A stretch of DNA of 64,000 bases from Rotaria sordida (GCA_905250125.1 CAJNOL010000419.1:1-64000); one strand, 5' to 3'; positions 25,929 to 38,012 are shown, numbered from the stretch's first letter. Made by a program: numbers and translations. Notes: generated by a model not told the origin, from the sequence alone.

Positions 25929-26220
25929 CATTGGTTTATTTCTATCTCGACTGTATTTTATTGTGAAACCGGTTATAAACATTATAATTGGCAATAGAGA
26001 GCTCAGATAATTGTCGTTCTCCTTTTGTTCATCGTGATTTCTTTCTTTCTTTTGGTTCATACGGTGTTCTCTATTTTTTTTTGTTATTTGTTAAACACGA
26101 TTATGATGATTCTTATTTTGGATCAAAAAGGAAAATGTTTATCATATTTAAAGTCATTGAAATTTAAGTTTTATAAAAACCAAAGAACTTGACGCTTTTC
26201 TCAATGGTTATACTTTTCTT

Positions 26221-26744
26221 GTTGTGACTAGCGAGGCCATATGAAAGTATTAAAACAGACTTTGAACATTTTGAATCTTAGCAAAAGAATTCAACAGAAA
26301 TCACTTCTCTTAGAAAATATTATAAAAAAAAACGGATGTATTTCGAGATTTTGATTATCAAAAATTTGTCATTATACAGAATGTGCATGTTATTCGGAAT
26401 CAGAATGAAAAAAATTCTTTGTTTTTTCATCATAACATATTTTACATTAAAATTTTATCTGTACGGAATCTACAGAAAAAAATTGATGGAATATGGTATG
26501 GCTGAAAATTTTAATGGAAAATATGTTATGAGAAAAAAAAAAAAAAAGAAAATATTTTTACATTCTGATTCCGAGTATTATACTTATTTTGCATAAATAC
26601 AAACTTTCGATAATCAAAACTTCGAAATACAAACCATTTCCTACAATATATTCTATAAAAGTGATCCACATTTGGTTGTTTTACTAAGACTGAAAATGTC
26701 CAACCTCTATTTTAATGATTTTATATTGTCTCGCTAGTCACAAC
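26221..26744. mobile_element. Palindromic MITE with perfect 15-bp terminal inverted repeats
   Basis: GTTGTGACTAGCGAG at 26221-26235 is mirrored exactly by CTCGCTAGTCACAAC at 26730-26744. Inside, long arms are also inverted: TCGGAATCAGAATG, TCATAACATATTTT and ATTAAAATTTT recur as reverse complements. At 524 bp without coding capacity this is a classic MITE/foldback shape, sitting 0.3 kb downstream of pICln. A clear target-site duplication could not be read because the flanks are A/T runs. Confidence 0.85.
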
Positions 26745-26769
26745 AAAAAAAAAGATAATAAATAAGGGT

Positions 26770-27060
26770 TGGAAGCATGGACGGCGCAAGCTCAATTTTT
26801 TAGGGGAAGTAATAAACTTTAAAATGAAATTGTCTATCACTCCACCAAATTTGTCTTTTTTTCTAAGAGTAGGGTATTTAAACTTTGACAGAAAATAGTG
26901 TCATTTCAGGAGTGTCGAAATTTTTTACCTGAGACGAATTAGGGTGTTACGGGGGCGAACACGAATCACCTGTAACCAGGTCACGCCCCCCTTCTACCTG
27001 CCTCCGTCACAGTCGGTGTGCCCAATCATTTATTTTCGTCGCACACTAACAGTGTCTGCT
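26770..27060. other. Locally GC-rich repeat-like island between pICln and the HP1-like gene
   Basis: The stretch around 26940-27030 (GGGGGCGAACACGAATCACC and CACGCCCCCCTTCTACCTGC) is far more GC-rich than the 64-kb average and has no reading frame or exon signal. It may be a fragment of a short retroelement or other transposon. The rest of 27060-28990 is AT-rich intergenic DNA in which I see nothing. Confidence 0.35.
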
Positions 27061-29015
27061 TATTTTGAATTTGCTTTCTACAGAAAAAAAAGCAAATGGT
27101 GTTTTAAGATTCTTTTTCTGTTCAAAATTATCCAGCTGATGTAAAACATTGATAGAAGGTGTTATAAATTTTCGCAGAAAGTCGGACATTTTTGATGGAG
27201 AAGAGTAGAAGTCTTTATACTCTTTAGTGAATAGTCTGACAATAAAAGATATTTTTTCTCGAAGTTAATTTCTCAAAGAAAATACTGAAGATTTCCGTAT
27301 TAATTCAACTGATAACATATTACGAACTTTTAAATAGTGAAGTGCTTTCTATTGAAAATAGATTTATTAAAAACGAGTTAGCGAACTTTAATTTCTTTTT
27401 TGTGATTGCCTTCCAGTCACTGATCATTAGATTTTCAATGTAAAATTTGTGCAAAAGATTGTCTAACATTTTAATAGCTATTTCTTTTTGAAGATATTAT
27501 AAATATAAGAATCAGTACACAATATTACGATCTTATTATTCACACTGTTTATTTAATCATTGATGTTATCACCTAACACATCTCCTTTTTGAGTATAATC
27601 CTACATAGCTCTCGTGAATGGAAACAGAATCAAGTACAAACTTAAGTCAGTTGTTTATCAAAAGTTCAAAAAATATAGACAAATAACATAGACGCAATGA
27701 TTTGTAATTTCCAAAAGGTATTTCAACACGTTTTTGTGAACCATTCCTTTAAAATCAGTATCTTATATAGTGTTGTAGTTAACAATATTATTCAGTTGGA
27801 TAGTTCAATGACATCTTCTCGATCTACTTCACGCACTATCTTCTTTCACTTTCACCCTGGGAATGCTGCTAAGTTTCTTTCTCTTCGTTTCTTAATACTG
27901 AGAGAATGTTAAACGTCCTTGATCAGTTGTATTTCTAATATACATTTTGATTCTTCTTCACCATGAAAAACTTTTACATATTCAAGTAGATTAGTATGTA
28001 TGGTTCATAAAGTTTTTAATAATGTACTCTTGGATGTAAGTGATAAATGAAAATTATATGAAACGAAAATCATGGTTGACGCTGATAAATTCAACTCGTT
28101 TTTCTTTCCTATTCTAACTGCAAAGCCGTACTAAATATGTGTCTCGAATTATATATTTTTACTTGAGTATAGCAAGAAAACATGAAAAATTTTCATTGCT
28201 TTTCCAAATTTTGAGGAAAAGAAATTGTTATCCCTTTGCTTGCTAGTGCACCACCTATGGATGAAAGTATAGTCGTTAACTCTTGTCATGCTATCTGGAC
28301 TGATGATAATATAATTACGAATTATTCAATAAAATGCAAATAGTACGATGACAAGTATTCTTAGATTTTCTTGTTTATTTTATCTGATTATGATAAATTA
28401 TAGATATCAATCAATGCGTCAATTAAATCTATTTCACGGTAGTTTATTCGGACTGTAATCTATTGAGATTAAATAAAACACCTGAAAACATATTTTAAAA
28501 TGATATATAGTATCAGAATGAAAATATAAGATAAGAACTTAAAATTTTATATGAACTAATTATTATTATCATTATTATTTTGATATACACATTTCAATTC
28601 AATCGAATCTTTTAGTCACGGTAAATTGCTTACATGTTCGTTTAGTTTTTTTTGTTTCCTTCTTACCTGATAAATATTATGATATCGATTAATATTCGAA
28701 TAGAAAAATAAGAATATTCACAACGATCAAATCAACTATATATGTATTTCAATAGTTAAACATGAATTAAACATAGAAAAAAAACGAGAAAAAAAATCAA
28801 GACTGATCTTTGACAGAAAATAAACGGAGTTACATAGTGGATTAAGGCAATATGCCTTTTATAGAACATGCATACATATATATATATATCTATACACATA
28901 CACGCAATCACAACACAATATATAGGGAATAATATAATATAAAGGAAAAAAAAAACACAAAATCCTACTGAACATGAAAATTTTATATATATATGTATAT
29001 ATGGTATTATTTATT

Positions 29016-29021
29016 TTTATT
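29016..29021 (-). terminator. Polyadenylation signal of the HP1-like gene
   Basis: AATAAA on the minus strand, 11 bp after the stop codon that ends at 29033. Confidence 0.5.
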
Positions 29022-29032
29022 CTATTTAACTT

Positions 29033-29803
29033 TTAAACAAATTTTTCTTCAAGAAAATCAACAACTTGTTGACTATAATCTTCAGTTAAACGATTTGAAT
29101 TCATCCACAATGGTTTTTTATTATTTTTTACTTGAATATAATATTCAACTGTATTATTTTGTTTATTTCGACGAACATCAAGTATTTGATCTAGTTTCGA
29201 TATATCAAGTATGTCACCACTATCATAACTTTCAATTGAAGATGTTGCATCAGTATCAGTTGTATTTTTACGTGATCGTTTTGATGTTGCTGATCTAGAT
29301 GATCGCTTTTCTATAAATCCATTATCATTTTCATCTTCTTCATCGTCATCTTCATCATCAGTAAACATACCTTCATAACTAGATACACGTTTATTATGTT
29401 GACGCGTTGGTAGATCACGATTACTACGACGTGTATATCTTTCATTTTTATTGGTTGATTGTTTTGGTGTTAATATACCACTCGAGCGAGTTGATCGAAT
29501 ATTTATTTGACCTTGAGATTCATTAGAATTTAAATTTTTTGATTTATTTTTCTTTTCTTCTTCAGCTTCAAATTCTTTAATTAAATCTTGACAATTAGTA
29601 ACATTATCTTTTGGTTCCCATGTATTATGTGATGTTGAATAACCTTTAAAAAATTAAAAAAATTAAAAATTCTAAGAAAATATCTAAGATAATCATTGAA
29701 ATATACCTTTCCATTTAATTAAGTAAAATGTTCGACCTTTTCCATTAATTCGTTTTGAAAGAATTTTTTCAACATCATAATCTTTAGATTTCAATGGTGA
29801 CAT
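29033..29803 (-). CDS. HP1-like chromodomain protein, 2 exons
   Basis: Exons 29803-29707 and 29643-29033 give 235 aa. The N-terminal chromodomain (residues about 8-60) is clear: DYDVEKILSKR, then FYLIKWKGYSTSHNTWEP. The three aromatic-cage positions that read methyl-lysine in HP1/CBX proteins appear present (Y9, W31, Y34). A 120-residue basic and acidic linker follows (DDEDDDEEDEND; RSSRSATSKRSRK). The C-terminus (residues about 181-235: LDQILDVRR ... YYIQVKNNKKPLWMNSNRL ... QQVVDFLEEKFV) has the place and ending of a chromoshadow domain, but PLWMNSNRL also recalls a degenerate second chromodomain. Likely a heterochromatin reader in the nucleus. No acceptor-like site precedes its ATG. Exact orthology within the HP1/CBX group cannot be set by eye. 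Confidence 0.85.
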
Positions 29804-31592
29804 GATAGAATAAAATAATTTTGAATCAGATTAAGTATTAATCAATCAAAAAATTTTCCCCTTTTCTAGAAGAAAGGATCGCTTATGTGTACGAATACAT
29901 CGTATATTTAACCATTCAGAAAACAGCTTATATGTAACCAATGAAAAATAATCAGTTCAGGAAAGAGGAAACAAGGACGCTATAAATGTCTGATAGTATA
30001 ATATAATCGAGTCGTCTAGATTATAGATAAATTGATTGGCGAGATTCTATATCAAAGAGATATTTGACAAATACAAATATAATTATACATATATAGTGAC
30101 AACATCAATAAAGTTTAAATAATTATTGTAATCATAAAAAAAAAAAAAAAAAAAAAAAAAAGAAAAATTTATATTGATTAGAAACATTCAATTTCAAACG
30201 GTTTTCTTGTTTTGATTGTAGTAAAAATTTTGAATGAATAAAAAAACCAGATAGCAGAAAATTTTAGCCTATAGAAAATTCTACATTGTCACAAATTCAA
30301 GAAATTAAAGACGATCGAAAATATAGTAAAAGATAAGAGTAAAAATGAAGGCCATATCTACTACAAGAATCAAATTACAAATTTATCATTCATACAGAAT
30401 ATCAAACAGTCTCCGTTACTTTAGCACTTTTGTCATGCTTATCACAAGTTTTTTGAATATGTAAAACGATTCTCGCATGGATATGGTGAACAGAAAAAAG
30501 TGAGAAGGGTGCGAGGAAAGTTTTTGAGAGCTGAAAAGGAGCATATATCATTTTTTTAAAGTGAAGGCGGGTGCGCATCTCGTGAACGTCACATTCTTGA
30601 ACTCTCAACGTTGATATTTCGGTACATGATAGATGGATTGTGTGAAATTTTGGAACTTATATTCAATCTTCACCGAAATTTCCATAATAAAAAAAGATTG
30701 TTGAAATTCCGGTTTACTGATAAGTTACACTGGAATGAAGTGAGAATATTAGTGAAACTCTATAATAATATTCGTTTAGCAGGTGTTTCATTGTATGGTA
30801 CGATGACATTAAAGTTGATATTGATCCATCTATTGATATTATATCATATAAGAAGATTGAATACTTTTTGATAGTAAGAAATATTATTTTTAATTTTATC
30901 ACATATTCACTGAAGAAAAAAATTTTCTTGAATGAATTCCTATTGATTCTAAAATGCAATTTGTTCACTATTCATTTTAGTATACAAAATTTCTATGATT
31001 ACAATCTTGTAATATGCTTAATGAATTCAGGATTTCAATATATAATTCTATATCTTGAATTAAAATAACAATGTCCACATAATTACATATATGATGTTCA
31101 TTTTTCCATCATATATATATAGATATCAAAATCAAATACGAAAAGCTGAAAAATGAATTGAACAACTAATATTGAACGATATATCTTTTTGTTTTTCTTA
31201 TTACATCAACACACAAACACAAATTGATTTTTTTTTTTAGTTTTGCAAACATAAAAGAAAAGAAAGAAAATAAGAAGACAAAGTTGAACTTGATTTACAC
31301 CACAGTAGAAAACAGCTATACGCACAAATATGTAGAATACGAATAAGAGATTTCTTGGCTTGTTTTTGTTTCTTTACAATTAGAAGAACATATTTCAACA
31401 AACAAAAAAAAAAAAAATTGAAAAGAGAAAGAGAAATCAAAATGCATACAGATACAACAAGCAAATGTGATTTTGAAATCTTCTAAAACAAACATTTCAA
31501 TTTGGTGAGACTTATTGTTATTCTTGTAAAAGGACAAAATAATCATCTTTTTTAGGAGGTTCTAAAAAAAAATAATCAATTCAAAAAAATTA
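29804..31592. other. Intergenic, includes a 26-A run
   Basis: Between the HP1-like start and the HDAC stop. An uninterrupted run of 26 A lies at 30136-30161. Short frames here have no codon bias or family resemblance. I see no RNA gene or transposon. Confidence 0.5.
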
Positions 31593-34418
31593 TTAAAAAA
31601 AAAAATCATACTCTGATGTATCCATGCCATCTGTAAGTGGTGCAGTAAGAGCTTCTTTTGGTATATTATCATCTGCAATAATCGTAGATGGTTGATTTTC
31701 ATCAAGTACAGCTGCTGTTGTTGTTGTTGTTGTTGTTTCTTCGTTTATTGTTGTTACAATTGTATCTCCTTCAGATGATCTAATAGATTCTGTTGTTTCA
31801 TCTGTTAGTTTATTTTCAGATGTTTTATCATTTGTAGATGAAACAATAGTAGTTGATTCAATTATCTTTGTGTCTTGAGTAACAATTGTATTAGATGGTA
31901 AGATTATTTCATTACCATTTATTGATGTACCTTTTTCAAAAAATAAATTCAAAATAAAAAAATATATATAATATTGAATACCATTAATTGATTCTAAATT
32001 TGTTTTATATGTATTAGAAATTTGTTTTGCATTTGATTGATTACGTCGCTTATCACCATCTTCATCTTCGGAATCAGATAATTCACGTTCATCAACAATA
32101 CGACGATCACTTTGTATTTGTGAAATACGCTAAATTAATTAATTAAATGAATAAATTTTTTTTTTCTTGCTTCTATATTTATTTTACTTTATTAGGATCA
32201 CTATCTTTATCTTCATCAACAATTCGATCAACATCCATGATATCATCAGGAATAACTAGAAAATAAATTTATTTAGAAATATGTTTTTTTTTTGTGTCTC
32301 AAATAAAACTTACGTTGCATTTGAACACCAGGTACATGAGGTAACATTCGAAGATTGTCAAAAAGTTTAATTCTATTCAATAATAATATTTATAATTATT
32401 GAAAAAACAAACATAAAAAAATTTTCTTTCTCATTAAATATTTACTTGATTTTATCTAAATATTCTGTATTATTTTGATTTGGCATATTTGATGGACTAA
32501 TATTTAATTTAAAATCTGGTCCATAATATTCAAAATAATCATTATAAGGTAATTCTATAAACAAATATATATATTTAAATCATTGAAATAGAACTACAAA
32601 AAACAAAAAAGTTTTCCTTACCATTCGAAATTTCTTGATTAAGTGCAATAGCTGTTTCATTTGTCCAAGCACGTGCAACATTTCGAATTGTATAACCTCC
32701 ACCACCGAGCAGTAATATTGGTAAATTAAAACCTTTAATAAATTCTACACATTTACCATGTCCTAAAATTACAAAATAAACACATTGCTTATTAACTTTT
32801 TCAAGATGGGATTCTTTTTTTTTTCTTCGAAGTAAAATAATACAACATAGAATTAAATAAAGTGAATTAATCAGCACTATTGACCTTTCAAAGATTAGTA
32901 CGGTGCATAGGTATGTCCGCTCGTCACATCAATAGATTTGAATTCTTCCAGAACGAGAAACATCTAAATATGTCTCCCGTTCTGAAAAAGTTAAACCCTT
33001 ATTTATAAATTAAAGAAAACAACAAACAACCTTTAAGTGTTAAATTAAAACAACCAAGACGATCTCCAGTAAGTGAATCAGCACCACATTGAAGTACAAC
33101 TGCATTTGGTTGATATGTTTCCATAACTTTAGTCATCACCGGTTTAAAAATTGTTTCATATGTATCATCATCAATTCCATCACGAAGTGGAAAATTAACA
33201 GCATAATATTTACCACGACCAGCACCAATATCCTTAATAATAAAAAAAAAAACAAATTAAAAACTCTTTATTATTTTTTCATTAATAATTTACTCGAAGA
33301 TCACCGGTGCCTGGAAAATATTCTCCAAATTTATGAAATGATACCGTCATTACTCTATCTGTTGTATAAAATGCTTCTTCAACACCGTCACCATGATGAA
33401 CATCAATGTCAACATAAAGTACTCGTTGATGATATCTTTAAAAAATAAGAACAAAAAAAAAAGAAAAGAAAATTACATTTTGTTTTCTAAATATAAACTT
33501 ACTTGAGTAATTCAAGTATAGCCAAAACAATATCATTTATATAACAAAAACCAGATGCTTCAGATTTTTTTGCATGATGAAGACCTCCAGCCCAATTAAT
33601 AGCAATATCAGTTAATTTTCGATTAAGTTTAACTGCACCAGCTAATGAACCACCTGCTGATATTTGACAAAATTCATAAACACCTTCAAATACAGGACAA
33701 TCTTCTCCAACATTAACTAAAATTTAAAATAAATATTACTTATTCAACAATTAGCTAACAAAAACAAAAAGCAATATGTTGTAGATGAATTAGAAAATAA
33801 TTTAAAATTTTTTCCTCAAATGATGTTCTTGACGAGTTACACAAAGACACTATTTTATTTCTATTGGTTGATTCATTTTGTATATGCATGAAGGTACACC
33901 TTGATATATTAATATTTTTTTTTTTTATTGAATTATTTTCTAATTCATCTACATTATTAGTTATCAAAAAAATAAAAATAAAAATAAATATACATCGTTG
34001 CATTTGTTTATTAAACTCCATAATATTATCCGGTCGAACATTTTGTATAAATTTCACATATTCATCACTGTGAAAACGTGTCATTTCTTCAGCTACTGCT
34101 TTATGTGGACGCTAAATAACGAAAAAAAAATTCTTTTTTTTTCAAAAAAATTAATTTTTAATTTATATACATACATAAACTTCCATTTTACGATAAAGAC
34201 CATAATTAAGAATTAAATTATGTGCCATACGTATACGATGAGGTTTCATTGGATGACCTTGTCTAATTAAGAAAAAAAGAATGTGATTTCCTTTTTTATT
34301 AAAAAATTAAATTTTATTTAATTATCTACCCATAATAATAATTTCCTACATCATAATCATAATAATAAGAAACTTTTTTACGACTATGAGGACCAATAGG
34401 TCCCGGTGTTGTGGTCAT
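31593..34418 (-). CDS. HDAC1: Class I histone deacetylase (HDAC1/2 type), 12 exons
   Basis: Exons 34418-34330, 34262-34175, 34111-33994, 33716-33503, 33435-33294, 33232-33031, 32762-32622, 32554-32446, 32372-32314, 32255-32188, 32129-31982 and 31930-31593 join to 571 aa. This Zn-dependent enzyme removes acetyl groups from histone lysines in nuclear co-repressor complexes. Catalytic features are intact: the HH pair at 145-146 in [11 protein letters not shown], the zinc ligands in [10 protein letters not shown], the Asp of [12 protein letters not shown], and the Tyr of [16 protein letters not shown]1/2-type ending text ([28 protein letters not shown]) follows. Odd feature: a tail of about 200 residues, acidic then Ser/Thr-rich with a Thr run, ending in three Phe; human HDAC1/2 are about 485 aa. 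An acceptor-like AG (34434-34433) lies 14 nt before the ATG. HDAC1 versus HDAC2 is meaningless here; the animal probably has one such gene. Confidence 0.95.
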
Positions 34419-34432
34419 TAATTTAATTACAC

Positions 34433-34445
34433 CTAAATAGAGGAG
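34433..34445 (-). promoter_or_regulatory. Acceptor-like site before the HDAC ATG
   Basis: On the minus strand a CTCTATTTAG tract ends at 34433, 14 nt before the ATG. It could be a spliced-leader acceptor or the end of a 5'UTR intron. Confidence 0.35.
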
Positions 34446-35314
34446 ATTTTTATTTTTTTGACAGATGTAGAATTAATTTAAATATAAGTAATTTGTCGAA
34501 AAGAAGTTTCTATAATACAAGGAAAAAGAAAAGAAGAGGAAAGTTGATTGATGATGACATTCAAGAAAGAGAAAAGAACTAACAGTAGTCAAATGAGAAG
34601 AGAACTATTTTAAAATAATGAATAAACAAACATAGATTATTTAATATTGATTGGTTTAAAGATAACTAAGAGAAATATATTTAAAAATAAATATATCATA
34701 TTTCAATACTTTTTCTCTACAATTTTGTTTTAATGAAACACTAATGCGCTATATCGAACTTTTTCAAGTGACATCTGCTTATTGAATTATACTTCGTTCT
34801 AAAACAGACGAATACCGTAAGTAGAAGAATATTGTAATTCATCTGTGTTGACGTCAAGCAGAAATAAAATATATAGAATATTTGTTGCTTTTGATGTATG
34901 TACTATTTTATTTTATTGCTCAGAAGAACAAGATGATACTGAAGAAATTTACATTTTGATTCAAAAACTTTTAAACATTCATTAAGTATCAAATTAGAGA
35001 TTATATTTCTATGATAGTAACACGATCATATAAACTAAATCCTTAATTTATGTTTTGTTATATAAACTCATGTTTGTCTTCTTCGATTATTTACTTGTAA
35101 ACATGTCAGATGATGAAATTGTACATGTCGTCTTTGTTGTTTATTTGTTTTCTAAGTATCAATTTAGATTTCTTATTAGCAAAAAAAAGACTACAAATAT
35201 TATTTTCTTTTTATTTTTTAGATTGTGATAAATTTGGATTTTCCTACATTTTGATACAACAAAAAAGAGAATGTAAACATACACTTTGCTAATTTAAGCA
35301 TAGTATAAGAAAAC
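34446..35314. promoter_or_regulatory. Divergent intergenic region between HDAC and NUDT6
   Basis: About 0.9 kb between two genes transcribed away from each other, so promoters for both should lie here. No core-promoter motif stands out from the AT-rich background. A CTGTGTTGACGTCAAG stretch near 34845-34860 contains TGACGTCA, the palindromic CRE/ATF motif, the only recognisable factor site I noticed. Confidence 0.35.
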
Positions 35315-35326
35315 ATTTTGTTTTAG
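35315..35326 (+). promoter_or_regulatory. Acceptor-like site before the NUDT6 ATG
   Basis: A T-rich tract ending TTTTGTTTTAG at 35326 is followed by a 33-nt leader and the ATG at 35360. Candidate spliced-leader or 5'UTR intron acceptor. Confidence 0.4.
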
Positions 35327-35359
35327 ATTTTCATAGTAAATACTGCTGCTCATTTATCA

Positions 35360-37959
35360 ATGTCCCTTTTTGCGTTTAGACCATTACTAAATATTTTACC
35401 GTATCGTTTATTTTCACAAGTATGTATATTACCTCATGAAATCGATCGATTTAATGCTGCTCGAGTTCGAATTCAAGATTGGCCAAATGATACAAAAATC
35501 ATTAGAGAAACACTTTCTAGTTCGTATTCAGTTTGTCTTGCATAGTCAAAAAAAAAAATATATATATATATTTATATTCTAGCTTCACTTAACCAATGGC
35601 GAAATGATAAACGTACATCTGCTTGGCTTTGGATTCCAATTGAAAAAGCACATGTAATACCAATTGCTGCTGAATTAGGTAAAGAAATAATTTTATACAA
35701 TTATAAAAAATAATTTTTATTTTTATTCTTTAAGGATTTGCTTATCATAATGCTGAAGAAAGAACTGCTGTTTTAAATCAATGGTTATTAACAACAAAAT
35801 CTATGATACCACGATTTGCTACGTATATATAAAAGAATAGATTTTTGAATTTGAATAATATTTTTTGTTTTATAATATTTTAGTCATCAAGGTAAATGTT
35901 TGACGGAATTTATTAATTGGTTAAATGTTTTTGTTATCTAGTTGGAGTAGGTGGTGCTGTTCTTCATAATAAAACAAATGAGTTACTGATTATTAAAGAA
36001 CGTATTGGAAATCGAGAAATTTGGAAAGTAAAAAAGAAACTCCGATAAGAGATAATAAAGATTTAAATTATTTTCTTTTTAGTTACCTGGAGGTAAGCAT
36101 TTCAATTTTGAGTGTTTCAAAAAATTGACAATGATGAACATGTCTAAAGTCTTCTAGGATCTACTGACCTTTCGGAAAATATTGGTAAGATTAATTTATC
36201 ATTGACAATTTCTATTGGGCACGTGGATATGATTTATTTTCTGTCAAAAATGAATTTTTTTCCATAGAAATATTAGATTCTTGTACTCAGAAATAAGAAT
36301 GACGAAGAATCCCTGTAGGAGATCTTTACTCTAAACTTCTGTAAGACAACTTTTTATTTTAAAATTTTACAAATAGATACATCATTCGATGCAGTTTTTC
36401 ACGTTGATTCCAAATATGTCTTTATTTTGCTCTCAAAGTTCTTTTATAGTAAATAAATCGCGACAAACCTTTAAAAATCAAGATTTTTAGAAAACTTGTA
36501 TCTCAGTCCAGAAACATTAGCACATCTTTGCACTAATTGAGTGTATATTTCAGATATAGAAGAACATTCTCTGCAGGTTTCGTCGATATCAGATTAGTGG
36601 AAAAAAGTAGCGGGCAACTTTACTGAAGATGTTTCTTCGAAAACCACTTACGAGAGTACTACTCCAATAACACCTGCCGTTTGGCCTCATATTAGACCCA
36701 CAGGCAGATCTCAGTAAGAATAGTAAAAGCCTCAAAGGAGTTCGTTCTTATTGGCCTTTGCCGCCGAGTTATGACCGATTTACTGAATTTTTGATTCAAT
36801 GTTAGATACTCCGCTCTGGAAGACCGAATAGGGGAGTTTTGATTCGAAATTTTTCCTATTAGTAGAATTTTGTTACTCTCAGAATATCCTGAAAGTTTCT
36901 GCCAAAAAGAATGTTCCTTGGTCGATTTATTGAATTTTCAAGTAAACTGTGGTTTTTGTGACACATCACTCGACGACAAAAATCCATGAGAACAAATCTT
37001 TTTGGCTTTTGCTACCTTCACTGAAATCTGTCCGTAGGTCTAATATAAGCTCAAACAGCCGGTGTCATTTGCAATAGTTTTCTAGTTAGCGTAAAAAGAA
37101 TAATAATTTTGTCAGAACGAAAACTTTTCTTATAAACCGATATAGCTGAGATCATAGTTTAAGACTATATGTGTAATTGATTATCCAATTCTTGTTAATT
37201 TTCACAAAAAAATGATATTTTTCTCGAGAGGTACTGGAATTCGAACTTTTTTGTGATTAAGTTTTTCTAATGAATTTAGCAGTTGGAATAAATTTTTTTT
37301 ATCAAAAATCTGGCCATTGATCGAACTGTAAAAGTTACAATTCAAATCTCTAAAAAGCTCACTTTTATTTTTTTCCATCTAATGTCCACGTTGTTACTCA
37401 TCGTGTGTGATTGTCTTGTTTTGTTTTTCTTCTTCAAAGCACTTAAACTATCGTTTCATTTAGCTGATGGCGCCATACGTGAAGTATTTGAAGAAACTGG
37501 TATTCACTCGAGTATGTATCATCGAGTTCTTAGTTAAAATATACCTACAAAACTGTTTCTTTATTAGAATTTGAATCAATTATTGGATTTCGTCAAATAC
37601 ATCGATATCCAGGTTTGCTTTTCAATAAAAAATTAAAAAAAAAAGAGTCCATTGTTATTTAATGATTATGTAATTTAGGTGGACATGGTCGTTCCGATAT
37701 ATATTTTATTTGTCGTTTATCGACTTTAACAGATACAATAGACTTTGATCGAAATGAAGTACTCGATTGTAAATGGATAAAACTTGAGGATGCAATTAAA
37801 GATGAAAATCCTATTTTACGACGTGCTGCTAAACAATTATTATTTGGTCTTAAAAATGGTTTTGAACAATCAATTGATTTTAAATTAGAACAAATTCCAT
37901 CGATTGTGACAGGATTTACTTTTGACTTTTTTACACGTCCAATAAATTCAAATAAATAA
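35360..37959 (+). CDS. NUDT6: NUDT6-type Nudix hydrolase, 10 exons including 8-nt and 10-nt microexons
   Basis: Exons 35360-35519, 35583-35678, 35735-35822, 35884-35891, 35942-36027, 36083-36092, 36158-36184, 37464-37511, 37568-37612 and 37679-37959 give 282 aa. Nudix enzymes cleave nucleoside diphosphates linked to another moiety, using a Mg2+-binding box. Here the box is complete: G150-x5-E156, then R164-E165-x2-E168-E169-x-G171 (GGSTDLSE ... REVFEETGI). Family-specific text around it supports NUDT6 (the FGF2-antisense gene product): LNQWRNDKRTSAWLWIPIEK before the box, HQVGVGGAV leading in, and GGHGRSDIYFICRL after. Four exons under 50 nt interrupt the box region. The large intron 7 (36185-37463) holds a foldback element. 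A slightly mitochondrial-looking N-terminus (MSLFAFRPLLNILPYRLFSQ) is visible. AKAP17A follows 66 bp later. Confidence 0.93.
36655..37085. repeat. Foldback element, family A, in NUDT6 intron 7
   Basis: The left arm (about 36655-36800) has CCTCATATTAGACCCACAGG and GCCGCCGAGTTATGACCGAT. The right arm (about 36930-37085) mirrors them as CCGTAGGTCTAATATAAGCT and ATCACTCGACGACAAAAATC. The centre keeps ATATCCTGAAAGTTTCTGCC, also found in the CEP290 copies. It lies entirely inside the intron. Confidence 0.75.
37951..37956 (+). terminator. AATAAA in the last two sense codons of NUDT6
   Basis: The hexamer forms the Asn-Lys codons immediately before TAA 37957-37959. The next gene's acceptor-like AG is 56 bp on, matching a compact operon junction. 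Confidence 0.4.
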
Positions 37960-37989
37960 TTTATAAAAAAAATTTTTTTTTATTTATAT

Positions 37990-38012
37990 TGTTTTTTTTC
38001 TTCTTCTTTCAG
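37990..38012 (+). promoter_or_regulatory. 3' splice-acceptor-like site 13 nt before the AKAP17A ATG
   Basis: A long T/C tract (GTTTTTTTTCTTCTTCTTTC) ends in AG at 38011-38012, inside the 66-bp gap to NUDT6. No donor is available in the gap, so trans-splicing is the simplest reading. Confidence 0.6.

Noticed and set aside
29033-29298. Plus-strand open frame opposite the HP1-like gene
   Set aside because: It mirrors the coding strand's AT-rich codons; the minus strand gives a spliced chromodomain protein with family matches.
30402-31546. Several 65-85 codon frames between the HP1-like gene and HDAC
   Set aside because: No codon bias, no splice partners and no family resemblance; overlapping frames on both strands.
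33089-33448. 119-codon plus-strand frame
   Set aside because: Antisense shadow of HDAC exons 5 and 6, with no domain of its own.
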